A stretch of DNA of 64,000 bases from Rhodococcus jostii RHA1 (GTDB lineage: Bacteria; Actinomycetota; Actinomycetes; Mycobacteriales; Mycobacteriaceae), in NCBI RefSeq assembly GCF_000014565.1, contig NC_008268.1:3844001-3908000 (forward strand), read 5' to 3'. Every line of letters begins with the position of its first letter. Positions within the stretch are counted from its first letter, which is position 1. Below the pieces are notes generated by a model. That model did no database searches, was not told the origin of the DNA, and saw nothing but the letters and a program-made list of their open reading frames with translations. Made by a program: the position numbers and the translations under genes. This document shows positions 1 through 11,000 of this stretch, in pieces.

Positions 1-3000
1 GTGCGCAGCGCCTCGCGCAGCGTCATCTCCGGCAGGTCCGGCAACTTCACGGGCGTGTCCGGGATCGACCGGGTGACCTTCAGCCACTCGTCGACGACGG
101 CGTCGCTGTTGGTCGGCCAGACACCGAGAGCGTCGCCCGCCTCATAGGTGAACTCCGGATCGCTCACTTCGAAACCGAACTGCCGCACGTCCTTCGACGA
201 TCCGGCCGCGCTGAGCGGAATGTTCTTCGTCAACCGCGTGATCAACGGCGTCTTCCGGGTGAACGTCGCCGCCTTCTTCGCTGCGGGCCGGGCAGGTGCG
301 GGTGTGGACGCCACCACGGTCGCACCGTCGGCCGCCGCACGCTCCCGGACCAGCTTCTGGACCTGGGTCAGCCACTGACGTGCCTGCTCCTCGTAGTCGG
401 GTTCGCAGTCGACCCGCTCGGTGAGACGCTTCGCCTCCAGCTGCTCCAGCCGGGCGTCGATCCGCTTGCCGTGCCCGCAGAAGTCGTCGTAGTTGGAATC
501 ACCGAAAGCCAGCACGGCGTACCGGGTCTGCGACAACTTCGGGGCCTCGTCGCTGCTGAGCGCGGACCAGAAGCTGCTGCCGTTGTCGGGGGCGTCGCCG
601 TCCCCGAACGTGCTGGTGATGATCAGGAGGTCGCGGACGTCGGCGAGGCCTGCGACGTCGTAGTCGTCCATGCTCGTCAGACGGGTGCCGTGCCCGGCCG
701 CTTCGAGTTGTTCGGCACATTCGGCTGCGAACTCCTCGGCGTTGCCGGTCTGCGACGCCCACACCACCACCACGGGGTGCTGTACCGATTCAGCGTTCGC
801 GTCCGGCACCACGACACTCTGCGGAACGTCGGAACGGGAGAACAGCCCCGCCATGAGACCGTCCAGCCACACTCGCTTGGACCCCGAGATCGGTGCGCTT
901 CGCGGAAGAACCGGAACGCCCTGGATCGCGGTGGACTGCAGCCCCGACAGCAGCCCGGCGAGGTACATGCGTTCGTGCTCGTCGAAAGTGGGGGAGGCGG
1001 AGTCGTCCAGGCCCAGGATGCGACTCATCTCCGCGGCGGGCGAACCCTGCGCGAGGGTGAGCGCCCCACCGGTCTCCGGGACCTCCGGCGCCGACACCGG
1101 GGCCACCCGGGTCAGGGAGACGGCGCACGCCTTGAACTCCGGCTGGAAGGACGTGGGATCGACGGCGTCATTGGTGACGGCGTTGATGCTGAGGTACTCG
1201 CCGAAGGAGTCGTTCCAGTGGAACGGGGCGAAACACCCGCCGGCCAGGACGCGGTCGCTGACGACGGCGGGAAGGACGGCGCGACCGCGCCGCGACGCGA
1301 CCTCCACCTTGTCGCCGTCGGTGATCGAAAGCTTCTGCGCATCAGCGGGATTGATCTCGACGAACGGGCCGGAGTGCAGCTTGTTGAGCTTGGCCACCTT
1401 GCCCGTCTTCGTCATCGTGTGCCACTGGTGCTGCAGGCGACCGGTGTTGAGGACGAAGGGGTAGTCGTCGTCGGGCATCTCGGCGGGCAGCATGTGCGGG
1501 CGCGGGAAGAAAGCGGCCTTGCCGGTCGCGGTGGCGAACGCCAGCCGGGGGAGTGAACCGTCGGGAGCCGACAGCAGGTTCTGGCTCACGCCGTCGTTGA
1601 CGTAGCGGAGGGGGTTGCGGTCGGTGCGGTTGCCGGGCGGGCTCGGCCACTGCACCGGTGTCTCCCGCAGACGGTCGTAGGTGATGCCGCGAAGGTCGTA
1701 GCCGGTCCTGGGATTCCAGGTGCGCTTGATCTCCTCGAACACGTCCTCCGAGGAGTCGTAGGTGAACGCGTCCGCGTATCCCATCTCGCAGGCGACACGG
1801 GCGATGATCTGCCAGTCGGGCAGTGCCTGACCCGCCGGATCGACGGCCTGCTGCAACAGGGTGAGGTTGCGCTCGGAGTTGATCATCACCGAATCCGACT
1901 CCGCCCACAGCGCCCCGGGCAGCAGGATGTCGGCGTAACCGTTGGTCTCGGTGTCGAGGAAGACGTCCTGCGTGATCACGAGCTCGGCGGCCTCGAGGCC
2001 CTCGATCACCGTCCGCCGGTTCGCCACGGTGGCAACGGGATTGGTGCAGATGATCCAGCAGGCCTTGATCTCACCCGCCACCATCCGCTCGAACATGTCG
2101 ACGGTTCCGGTGCCGACCTCCGTGCGGATACTGCCCTCCGGCAGCTCCCACAGATCCTCTATGAACGCCCGGTCGTCGGCGGCGAGCACCGACCGCTGCC
2201 CCGGCAGGCCGGGGCCCATGTACCCCATCTCGCGGCCACCCATCGCATTGGGCTGACCGGTGAGGGAGAACGGGCCGCTGCCCGGACGGCAGATCGCACC
2301 GGTGGCCAAGTGCAGGTTGCAGATCGCGTTGGTGTTCCACGTGCCGTGCGTGCTCTGGTTCAGCCCCATCGTCCAGCAGCTCATCCAGTTCTCGGCCTCA
2401 CCGATCCACTGGGCGGCCCGACGGATCTCGGATTCGGGGATGCCGGTGATCTCCGCGACCTTCTCGGGGGTGTACTCCTCGAGGAACTCCGGCATCACCT
2501 CCCAGCCCTCGGTGAACTCGGCGATGAACTCGGGGTCGGTGTGCCCGTTCTTCACGAGCAGGTGCAGCAGGCCGTTGAGCAGCGCGAGGTCGGTGCCCGG
2601 CGCGATCTGCATGAACAGGTTCGACTTGTCGGCCGTCGCGTTGCGGCGCGGGTCGACCACGATCAGCTTGGCGCCGGCCTTGACGCGGTCCATCATCCGC
2701 AGGAACAGGATGGGGTGACAATCCGCCATGTTGGCGCCGATCACGAAGAACACGTCGGCCTTGTCGAAGTCCTGGTACGACCCGGGCGGGCCGTCCGCAC
2801 CCAACGACTGCTTGTAGCCGGTGCCCGCACTGGCCATGCACAGCCTCGAGTTGGATTCGATCTGGTTGGTGCCCACGAAGCCCTTCGCGAGCTTGGTGAT
2901 CAGGTACTGCGCCTCGATGGACATCTGACCGGAGACGTAGAAGGACAGGGCGTCCGGTCCGTGCTCGTCGAGTTGTGCCTTCAGCCGGCGCGCGGTCTCG

Positions 3001-3284
3001 CTGATGGCGGCGCCGACGTCGATCGAGGTGGGTGCCTCCCCGCGCTCGTCGCGGACGTACCCGGTTTCCATCCGGCCACCGGCCACCAGCATCTCGGCGC
3101 TCGTCGCCCCCTTGGTGCACAGCCGCCCGAAGTTGGTGGGATGGTCCTTGTCGCCGGACGCCTTGAGTACACGGCGCGCACTGGTCTCGGGATCGATCCC
3201 GACCTCGAGCACCATGCCGCAGCCGACACCGCAGTACGAGCAGGCGGTCTTCACGGTGGAAGTCCCGGCTTTCTGCTGCTGCAT
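1..3284 (-). CDS. Assimilatory nitrate reductase fused to flavodoxin/FAD reductase domain (3' end outside window)
   Basis: A molybdopterin nitrate reductase of the NasA/NarB type joined to a sulfite-reductase-like flavoprotein, expected to reduce nitrate to nitrite in the cytoplasm with NAD(P)H electrons. The frame is open from ATG 3284 to the left edge (about 1,094 codons). The N-terminus has the [4Fe-4S] motif CSYCGVGC (residues 15-22) and GRLCTKG; the bis-MGD domains follow to about residue 780. A flavodoxin domain starts near residue 836 (VVVWASQTGNAEEFA), and the FAD-binding region begins near residue 1010. The NAD(P)H-binding end lies outside. A GGAG precedes the start. Family knowledge: bifunctional nitrate reductase/sulfite reductase flavoprotein in actinobacteria. 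Confidence 0.9.
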   Translation of the reverse strand, partial: MQQQKAGTSTVKTACSYCGVGCGMVLEVGIDPETSARRVLKASGDKDHPTNFGRLCTKGATSAEMLVAGGRMETGYVRDERGEAPTSIDVGAAISETARRLKAQLDEHGPDALSFYVSGQMSIEAQYLITKLAKGFVGTNQIESNSRLCMASAGTGYKQSLGADGPPGSYQDFDKADVFFVIGANMADCHPILFLRMMDRVKAGAKLIVVDPRRNATADKSNLFMQIAPGTDLALLNGLLHLLVKNGHTDPEFIAEFTEGWEVMPEFLEEYTPEKVAEITGIPESEIRRAAQWIGEAENWMSCWTMGLNQSTHGTWNTNAICNLHLATGAICRPGSGPFSLTGQPNAMGGREMGYMGPGLPGQRSVLAADDRAFIEDLWELPEGSIRTEVGTGTVDMFERMVAGEIKACWIICTNPVATVANRRTVIEGLEAAELVITQDVFLDTETNGYADILLPGALWAESDSVMINSERNLTLLQQAVDPAGQALPDWQIIARVACEMGYADAFTYDSSEDVFEEIKRTWNPRTGYDLRGITYDRLRETPVQWPSPPGNRTDRNPLRYVNDGVSQNLLSAPDGSLPRLAFATATGKAAFFPRPHMLPAEMPDDDYPFVLNTGRLQHQWHTMTKTGKVAKLNKLHSGPFVEINPADAQKLSITDGDKVEVASRRGRAVLPAVVSDRVLAGGCFAPFHWNDSFGEYLSINAVTNDAVDPTSFQPEFKACAVSLTRVAPVSAPEVPETGGALTLAQGSPAAEMSRILGLDDSASPTFDEHERMYLAGLLSGLQSTAIQGVPVLPRSAPISGSKRVWLDGLMAGLFSRSDVPQSVVVPDANAESVQHPVVVVWASQTGNAEEFAAECAEQLEAAGHGTRLTSMDDYDVAGLADVRDLLIITSTFGDGDAPDNGSSFWSALSSDEAPKLSQTRYAVLAFGDSNYDDFCGHGKRIDARLEQLEAKRLTERVDCEPDYEEQARQWLTQVQKLVRERAAADGATVVASTPAPARPAAKKAATFTRKTPLITRLTKNIPLSAAGSSKDVRQFGFEVSDPEFTYEAGDALGVWPTNSDAVVDEWLKVTRSIPDTPVKLPDLPEMTLREALR

Positions 3285-3528
3285 CGACTTAGCTCCTCAC
3301 CTGCACGGTCGCAGCCTGTCCACCCGGCTCACGACCTGTATCAATGCTGCCGTGAACCGTGTTTCGTCGGGATTAACCCCCGTGAGCGTTCGGTGACGTC
3401 TCTCGCACCCGGACCCGGGCCCGGTGGTGATGTCGACCAGGCCGTGTGACCGTCGTCACGTCAGGTGAACGGCCGCCCGAAAGCGGAATAAGGAGATGAG
3501 ACGTCGACCCGAACGGATCGACGCTCGG

Positions 3529-4980
3529 TCAGCCCTGCTGCGTGGCCCACCACGACAGCAGTTCGGCCTCGGCCTCGTCGCGGCTGAGGGGGCCACGATC
3601 GAGCCGGAGCTCCTTCAGGTACTTCCACGCCTTACCGACGTCGGGGCCCGCCGGAATGCCGAGCAACTCCATGATCGCGTTGCCGTCGAGGTCAGGGCGC
3701 ACCCGCGCGAGATCTTCCTGCTCGGCGAGCCGGGCGATCCGCTCCTCGATGTCGTCGTATGTCGCCTGCAGGGCGGCCGCCCGCCGCTTGTTACGGGTGG
3801 TGCAATCGGCGCGGACCAGCTTGTGCAGCCGCGGCAGCAGCGGGCCGGCATCGGTCACGTACCGGCGCACGGCGGAATCCGTCCACTGACCCTTGCCGTA
3901 ACCGTGGAACCGCAGGTGGAGGAACACCAGCTGCGAGACGTCGTCGACCATCTGCTTCGAATACTTCAGCGCCCGCATCCGCTTGCGGACCATCTTCGCG
4001 CCGACCACCTCGTGGTGGTGGAAGCTCACACCACCGCCCGGCTCGTTGCGCTTCGTGTCCGGTTTACCGATGTCGTGCAGCAGCGCCGCCCACCGCAACA
4101 CCAGGTCGGGGTCGCCGTCCTCGAGGTCGACGGCCTGCTTCAGCACGGTCAGCGAATGCCAGTACACGTCCTTGTGCTGGTGGTGCTCGTCGATCTCGAG
4201 CTTCATCTGCGGCACCTCGGGCAGCACGAAATCGGCGAGACCCGTCTCGCACATCACGTTCATGCCGTCGATGGGGAACTCGCCGAGAATCAGCTTGTCG
4301 AGTTCGGCCCGCACGCGTTCGGCCGTGATCCGCTCGATCTGAGGCGCCATGTCGACGATGGCCTGATGCACACGCTCGTGCAGCGTGAACCCCAGCTGGG
4401 ACACGAACCGGGCGGCCCGCAACATGCGCAACGGATCGTCGTTGAAGGAGTTCTCCGGCGCCGACGGCGTGTCCAGCACCCCGGCCAGCAGCGCGTTCAT
4501 GCCGCCCAGAGGATCGACGAAGTCCTGCGATCCGTCCGCACCGATCCGCACGGCCATCGCGTTGACCGTGAAATCGCGCCGCACCAGATCGTCCTCGAGC
4601 TTCGTCCCGAACTGGACGACCGGATTGCGCGACACCCGGTCGTAGGCGTCGGCGCGATACGTCGTGATCTCGATCTGCTGGCCCGCCTTGGCGGCGCTGA
4701 TCGTCCCGAACTCGATGCCCGTGTCCCACTGGTTGTCGGCCCAGCCGGACAGCAGTTTCTGCACCCGCTCCGGGTGGGCGTCGGTGGTGAAGTCGAGGTC
4801 GGTGCCGAGGCGGCCCAGGATCGCGTCCCGGACACTGCCCCCCACCAGGTACAACTCGTGACCGGCGGCGGCGAACCTCTCACCGAGCGGCGTCAGGACT
4901 TCGGACAGCTCGCGCAGCGTCACCGCGGCGCCGGCAAGCAGTCGCGTACGGCGCTCGTCGTCGAGAGAAGGGGCAGTCAC
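3529..4980 (-). CDS. cca: CCA tRNA nucleotidyltransferase
   Basis: Adds or repairs the 3' CCA of tRNAs. It is 483 aa from GTG 4980; an in-frame TTG at 5007 would add nine residues. GTG was preferred because it gives a length close to the mycobacterial homologue (PcnA, Rv3907c). The nucleotidyltransferase head carries [14 protein letters not shown] and the metal-binding [18 protein letters not shown] and [12 protein letters not shown] follow. An HD domain ([20 protein letters not shown]) lies in the C-terminal half. It is divergent from the Nudix gene, with about 150 bp between the starts. No oddities. Confidence 0.93.
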   Translation of the reverse strand: MTAPSLDDERRTRLLAGAAVTLRELSEVLTPLGERFAAAGHELYLVGGSVRDAILGRLGTDLDFTTDAHPERVQKLLSGWADNQWDTGIEFGTISAAKAGQQIEITTYRADAYDRVSRNPVVQFGTKLEDDLVRRDFTVNAMAVRIGADGSQDFVDPLGGMNALLAGVLDTPSAPENSFNDDPLRMLRAARFVSQLGFTLHERVHQAIVDMAPQIERITAERVRAELDKLILGEFPIDGMNVMCETGLADFVLPEVPQMKLEIDEHHQHKDVYWHSLTVLKQAVDLEDGDPDLVLRWAALLHDIGKPDTKRNEPGGGVSFHHHEVVGAKMVRKRMRALKYSKQMVDDVSQLVFLHLRFHGYGKGQWTDSAVRRYVTDAGPLLPRLHKLVRADCTTRNKRRAAALQATYDDIEERIARLAEQEDLARVRPDLDGNAIMELLGIPAGPDVGKAWKYLKELRLDRGPLSRDEAEAELLSWWATQQG

Positions 4981-5129
4981 GTCCAGGAAGCTTACCGAGG
5001 TGCGCAAATAGCGAGATACGCATACACGCTGTCACCTCGCCGTTCGGTTCACCACAGGTGTGTCACGAAGCGTCTCGGTTCGGGTGCGGCGTTCCGGTGG
5101 AGACGGCAAAGCCAACTACTATCGATGGG

Positions 5130-5705
5130 GTGTCTGCTGCCGAACGTGCGAACAGGAGTCGCCGCAACTCGCGGCGGCGCGGCGCCGTCGGCAAACCCGC
5201 GAAACCCCACATGAGGACGGTTCGCGAAACTTCGGCGGGCGGGCTCGTCGTCAACGGTCTCGGCGGACCGCGGGAGAATCTGTGCGCCGCGCTGATCGGA
5301 CGCACCGACCGACGCGGGCGGTTGCTGTGGTCGCTGCCCAAGGGACACATCGAGCAGGGCGAGACCGCCGAACAGACCGCGATGCGTGAGGTCGAGGAAG
5401 AGACCGGCATCCAGGGCACCGTCCTCGCGTCGCTCGGCAGCATCGACTACTGGTTCGTCACCGAGGGCCGGCGGGTCCACAAGACCGTCCACCACTATCT
5501 GCTGAGATGCCTCGGTGGGGAACTGTCGGACGAAGACGTGGAAGTCACCGAGGTAGCGTGGGTGCCGCTCGCCGAGCTGGGATCACGCCTGGCCTACGCA
5601 GACGAACGGAAACTCGCAGAAATCGCCGGTGACTTGATCTCCAAGATGACTACCACCCCGACCGCTCCCGACCTGAAGCTCCAGAAGGGGCCAGACGCCG
5701 GATGA
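5130..5705 (+). CDS. mutT4: Nudix hydrolase, MutT4-like
   Basis: A Nudix pyrophosphohydrolase, 191 aa, orthologous by sequence and position to M. tuberculosis MutT4 (Rv3908). The Nudix box [23 protein letters not shown] fits GX5EX7REUXEEXGU. The N-terminus is basic and Arg-rich. GTG 5130 was chosen because the upstream in-frame codons are poorly conserved and overlap the promoter area of cca. Its stop overlaps the next ATG (ATGA at 5702), so it is the first gene of a tightly coupled cluster with the DUF6049 and MurJ genes. The substrate (modified nucleotide or other nucleoside diphosphate derivative) cannot be read from the sequence. Confidence 0.88.
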   Translation: MSAAERANRSRRNSRRRGAVGKPAKPHMRTVRETSAGGLVVNGLGGPRENLCAALIGRTDRRGRLLWSLPKGHIEQGETAEQTAMREVEEETGIQGTVLASLGSIDYWFVTEGRRVHKTVHHYLLRCLGGELSDEDVEVTEVAWVPLAELGSRLAYADERKLAEIAGDLISKMTTTPTAPDLKLQKGPDAG

Positions 5706-8098
5706 GGATGGCTTTGCGTCGGGTCGGTGCCGTGACGTTGACCGCACTCGCGGTCGTTCTGGCTCCCACCAGCACCGTGGTGGCTGCGGCCCAGGACCCG
5801 GTGCCGCCCGAGAGCGCCGGGACCCAGACGGTCGACGAGGACCCCGAGTTTCTCGAACTGCACATCGACGACGTCACGCCGTCCACGGTCACCACCACCA
5901 GCGACCCGTTCGTCACCGTCACGGGCTCGGTGAAGAACATCGGTGACCGCACGGTCCGCGACGTCGGCGTGCGGTTGCAGCGCGCTCCCGCCGTCGCGAG
6001 CAGCGAGGGCCTCCGTACGTCCCTCACCCTCGATCAGTCGCGGTACGACACGGTCGGCATGTTCGACACGGTCGCGGGCCGCCTCGACGAGGGGCAGAGC
6101 AAGCAGTTCACGTTGTCGCTGCCACTGCGGTCCGACACCGACATCTCCCTCGACATCACCGAACCCGGCGTGTATCCGCTGATGGTGAACGTGAACGGCA
6201 CCCCCGAGTACGGCGGTGCGGCGCGTCTCGACGACGCCCGTTTCCTGCTCCCCGTGTTCGGGGTCCCCGGCACTCCGGCCGTGCCCCCGGACATCTCCAG
6301 TCCCGTCGCCGTCACCATGATGTGGCCGCTCGCCGACCGGCCCCGGCTCGCGGCGGGGGTGCCCGGCTCCGTCACCGAACCGGTCCGTCTCGTCGACGAC
6401 GACCTCGCGACCTCGCTCGCGGACGGCGGCCGCCTCGACGAACTGCTGGGCGCGGCGGAGTTCGCCACCCGGGAGAGCGTCGACCGCGATCACACGCTCC
6501 GGGACAGTCTGTGCCTGGCCGTCGACCCGGACCTGCTGATCACCGTCGAGAACATGGCGCGTGGATATCTGGTGGTGGACGACCCGTCCGATCCCACCGG
6601 TTCCGCGCACGAGGGCGCCGGTAAGGATGCCGCGTCGGCGTGGCTCGACCGCGCCCGGTCGCTGGCCGCGTCCATGTGCACCACGTCGGTGCCGTTCGCG
6701 CAGGCCGACTTGTCCGCGATCACCGAGGTCGCGAACCCGGACCTCACCGCGACCGCCGTCGAAGCCCCCGCGGACATCGTCGACAACGTTCTGGGTGTCA
6801 CGTCGCTGCGCAATTTCGTGTGGAGCGACGCCGGGGTGCTCGACGACGCGACGGCCCAGATGCTCCGCGGAGACGAGGCGACCACCACGCTCGTGGCCGC
6901 GAATTCCATCGACACGACGACACCCCGCGACAGCGCCCACGTCATCGAGGCGACACCGCCCCCCGCGCCCGTTCCCGCGAACGGGGAGACGACCCCGGCG
7001 GCCACCGAGACGCCCGCCGCCACCGGAAGCGTCGACGCGCTGCTGTTCGATCCCGCGGTCGGCACGGCGCTCGCGGCCATGGGGGCGACACCGCAGACCC
7101 CCTCGTACACCCCGGAGCGCGCGCGGTACGACCTCTCGGACGATTCCCAGACCGCCCGGCTGCAGGACGCGCTCGGCGCGGTGTCCTGGTCTGCCCTCGA
7201 ACCCGAGGCCGCACGGGCCGCCGGCACCCCGCGATCGCTGATGGTGGTGCCACCGCAGCTGTGGACGGCAGGCGCCGAGGACGCGAAGACACTGCTGTCC
7301 ACGGTGTCCTCGCTGATGCGCTCGGGGCTGGCGACGCCCCGGCCACTGCCCGCGATCCTGGGACGGCAGCCCGGATCACCCGAGATCGCGACCCTGGAGT
7401 ACCCGGATCAGGCCGCCGAGGACGGCGTCCCCGCCCACATCCGCGACGCCGCCGCCACGCAGACACCCCGCATCGAGGCACTGAACGCCGCGCTGGTCGA
7501 CGACCCGCAGGCCCCGCTCACCCCGGAACGCTTCACCGCACCGCTGCGGGAGGACCTCCTGCGCTCGATGAGCCTCGCGCATCGCCGCGACGACGAACGA
7601 CGGTCCGCGGAAGAGGCGTCCGACGTGCGCGCCGACGAGGTGGCCGAGACCATGGACGACCTGTTCGGGGCCGTCACCGTCGTGTCGCCGGGCGGCGTCT
7701 ACACGCTGGCCTCGGAACAGAGCCCACTGCTGCTGGTGGCCAGGAACGACCTGCCGGTCGGGATCACCGTCCGCCTCCAGGTGGATGCGCCGTCGGGGAT
7801 GACCATCACCGACATCGGCCCCACCACACTGCCCCCGCGCGGCAGTCGCACCCTCACCGTTCCCACCGAGGCCAACGACTCCCGCAAGCTCGTCGTCAAA
7901 TTCTCTCTGACCACCGCCGATGGACAGCAACTGGGAGAGCCGACCAGCGTGACGGTACGGTCCAACGCGTACGGGCAGGCATTGGCGATACTGACAGCAT
8001 GCGCGGGTGCTCTGCTGCTGTTCCTCGCCGGCCGCCGGCTGTGGCATCGATTCCGCGGCCAGCCGGATCCAGCTGACGAAGGGTACGAACGTTCATGA
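5702..8098 (+). CDS. DUF6049 family secreted/membrane-anchored protein (Rv3909-like)
   Basis: A large exported protein of 798 aa: an N-terminal signal sequence (residues about 1-30, ending near VVAAAQD), a long extracytoplasmic region, and one C-terminal membrane helix (about 765-785, [18 protein letters not shown]) followed by a basic cytoplasmic tail. It sits between mutT4 and murJ with 4-bp overlaps on both sides, as in mycobacteria, where the homologue is Rv3909. The strict linkage to murJ suggests a role with lipid II export or cell-wall assembly; that is inference, as no catalytic motif is visible. A Pro/Ala/Thr-rich stretch around residues 415-445 looks like a linker. Confidence 0.85.
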   Translation: MRMALRRVGAVTLTALAVVLAPTSTVVAAAQDPVPPESAGTQTVDEDPEFLELHIDDVTPSTVTTTSDPFVTVTGSVKNIGDRTVRDVGVRLQRAPAVASSEGLRTSLTLDQSRYDTVGMFDTVAGRLDEGQSKQFTLSLPLRSDTDISLDITEPGVYPLMVNVNGTPEYGGAARLDDARFLLPVFGVPGTPAVPPDISSPVAVTMMWPLADRPRLAAGVPGSVTEPVRLVDDDLATSLADGGRLDELLGAAEFATRESVDRDHTLRDSLCLAVDPDLLITVENMARGYLVVDDPSDPTGSAHEGAGKDAASAWLDRARSLAASMCTTSVPFAQADLSAITEVANPDLTATAVEAPADIVDNVLGVTSLRNFVWSDAGVLDDATAQMLRGDEATTTLVAANSIDTTTPRDSAHVIEATPPPAPVPANGETTPAATETPAATGSVDALLFDPAVGTALAAMGATPQTPSYTPERARYDLSDDSQTARLQDALGAVSWSALEPEAARAAGTPRSLMVVPPQLWTAGAEDAKTLLSTVSSLMRSGLATPRPLPAILGRQPGSPEIATLEYPDQAAEDGVPAHIRDAAATQTPRIEALNAALVDDPQAPLTPERFTAPLREDLLRSMSLAHRRDDERRSAEEASDVRADEVAETMDDLFGAVTVVSPGGVYTLASEQSPLLLVARNDLPVGITVRLQVDAPSGMTITDIGPTTLPPRGSRTLTVPTEANDSRKLVVKFSLTTADGQQLGEPTSVTVRSNAYGQALAILTACAGALLLFLAGRRLWHRFRGQPDPADEGYERS

Positions 8099-11000
8099 CC
8101 GGGAACTTGCCCAGTAGGGGCCAGAGGCTTCCCGATCGCTCCCATCCCCGGGTCGCGCCGTGGGAGCGGGACCACTGGGCTCGGGAAATCCGGCCGGACG
8201 AGGCGCCGACGGTGCAGTTCGCGGCCATCCGCGTCGACCCCTCGCCGCCTCCGGTCCGGGATTCCGGGCCCTCGACCGCGCCGCAGAAGCAGAGCAACTC
8301 GCGACTGCTGGCGTCCACCGGCTCGATCGCGGTGGCGACGCTCGTCAGCCGCATCACCGGATTCGCCAAACAGCTCCTCGTCCTGACGCTGCTCGGTGGG
8401 TCGGTGGCCAGCTCGTTCACCGTCGCCAGCCAGATCCCGAACATGATCTCCGAGCTCGTGCTGGGAGCGGTGCTCACCGCGATCGTGGTGCCCGTCCTGG
8501 TGCGCGCCGAACGCGAGGACCCGGATCAGGGTGCGGCGTTCGTCCGACGCCTGTTCACCGCCACGTGTGTGCTGCTCGGCACGGCGGCGTTGCTGGCGAC
8601 CGCCGCGGCACCCGTACTCACCACCCACGTCTTCCTGTCGGCCGACGGCAAGGTGAATACGTCCCTCACCACAGCTCTGTCCTATCTCCTCCTGCCCGCG
8701 ATCCTGTTCTACGGACTGTCGGCGCTGCTCACGGCCATTCTCAACACACGGCAGGTGTTCAAACCCGGTGCCTGGGCTCCGGTGCTCAACAACGTCGTGA
8801 TGCTCACCGTCCTGGTGATCTACTACGCGACACCGGGGGAGATCACCCTCGATCCGGTGCGGATGAGCGACCCGAAACTGCTGGTCCTCGGTGTGGGCGT
8901 CACGCTGGGTGTGGTGGTGCAGGCGCTGAGCCTGGTGCCTGCGATCCGGCGCGAGGGCATCTCGCTGAAACCGCTGTGGGGCCTCGACGACCGGCTCAAG
9001 CAGTTCGGCGGCATGGCCGTCGCGATCATCCTGTACGTGCTGATCAGCCAGGCAGGAATGATCGTCGCCACCCGCATCTCGTCCCACGCGGACGCATCGG
9101 GTCCCGCGATCTACAACAACGCGTGGCTGCTGCTGCAGCTGCCGTACGGCGTGCTCGGCGTGACGGTGCTGACGGCGATCATGCCGCGGCTCAGCCGCAA
9201 CGCCGCCGCCGACGACACCCCCGCCGTGGTCGACGACCTGTCCGTCGCCACCCGGCTCACGATGATCTCCCTCATCCCGATCATCACGTTCCTCACGTTC
9301 GCCGGCCCCGAGATCGGCCAGGCACTGTACGGGTACGGCAACTTCGGGTCCGGTGACGCCGAACGCCTCGGTCAGGCCGTCAGCTGGTCGGCCTTCACGC
9401 TCATTCCCTATTCCCTGGTACTGATCCAGCTCCGCGTGTTCTACGCCCGCGAACAGGCCTGGACCCCCACGTGGATCGTCCTCGGCATCACCGCGGTGAA
9501 GATCGCTTTGTCCGCTCTCACCCCCCTCATCGCCTCCAGCGACGACCAGGTGGTCATCCTCCTCGGCGCCGCGAACGGCCTGGGCTACATCACCGGCGCG
9601 CTCGTCGGGGGCTGGCTGCTGCACCGCAGTCTCGGCAACCTGCAGATGGCGAACGTCGGCAAGACGGTGTGGGTGGTGGTGCTCGCGTCGATGGCGGGTG
9701 CGCTCGTCATGCTCGGCGCCGACCGCCTCCTCGGGCTCGACCGTCTCACCAGTCTGTTCGGCGGTCCGGGCTCGATGGTCCGGGTCATGATCAGCGGTGT
9801 CCTGATGCTCGTCGTCACCTTCGTGATCCTCTGGTTCGCGAAGATTCCCGAAATCGTGTCCATCACCGTCGCCGTCGCCCGCAAAGTTCGCGCGCTGCGC
9901 GGTCGCGGCGCCGCACCGGAACCGGAGGCCGACCCGCTCGCAGACGCCGAAACCGAACTGATTCCCGTGGTCCGCGCCACACCGCACCACTTCGGGGGAC
10001 AGCCGCGTGGTATCGAACGACCCGGTGGACTCCCGTACCCTGGACACGAGCGGGTCGGATCGCCGCCCGGTACTGGTCGGAGTTGGGCATTCGAGAATGA
10101 AGGAGTGAGGGTGAGCGACGACGACGTGGCCGGCAGCAAGAGAGCCGGAGGTTCTACGGTGCAAGCGTCCGAACGCGATTCGGCCGCCGCCCCCAACGGC
10201 GTCGACGCCCCGACCACCCGGATCTCGTCCGAGTCGGCCTCCACCGACTCCGCGAAGTCCGGCAAGCAGGCCGGCGCCGACGCACCGCAGAAGAAGGACG
10301 CGGACACGTCCGCGGGCGCCGCAGACACTCCGAAAACGGGGCAGAGCAAGGAGACCGGCGGTCCTGCGGATGCGCAGACGAAGGCTGCGCCGACGACTCC
10401 CGCCGACGACTCCGGCGAATCGCGCGGAGACACACGTCACATGGGCGCTGCCCCCGCACGGGATCTCAGTTACGACACCGGAGTGATCCCGATCACACCG
10501 GCACCCGGACGTGAGCCCGGCGCAGGCCCGCGTCGTACTCCCCGTGGCCCCAAGCTCATTCCCGGCGCGTCCGTCGCGGGCGGTCGGTACCGCCTGCTGA
10601 CTCCGCACGGTGGTTCGCGCGGACTGCAGTTCTGGCAGGCACTCGACGTCAAGCTCGACCGCGAGGTGGCCCTGACGTTCGTGGACGCCGAACAGCGCTC
10701 CACCTCCGCCGGTCCCGAAGGCCCGCAAGCCATTCTGTCGCGCACCCTGCGCCTGGGCCGGATCAACTCGCCCGGTCTCGCCCGCGTGCTCGACGTGGTC
10801 CGCGGTAGCTCCGGCGGCATCGTCGTCGCCGAGTGGACCCCGGGCCGCTCGCTGCGGGAGATGGCCGACACGAAGCCGTCTCCGATCGGCGCCGCCAGTG
10901 CCATCCGCGCACTCGCCGCGGCCGCCGAGACCGCGCACCGGGCCGGCGGGGCACTGTCCATCGACCACCCCGACCGCGTCCGTATCAGCATCAACGGCGA

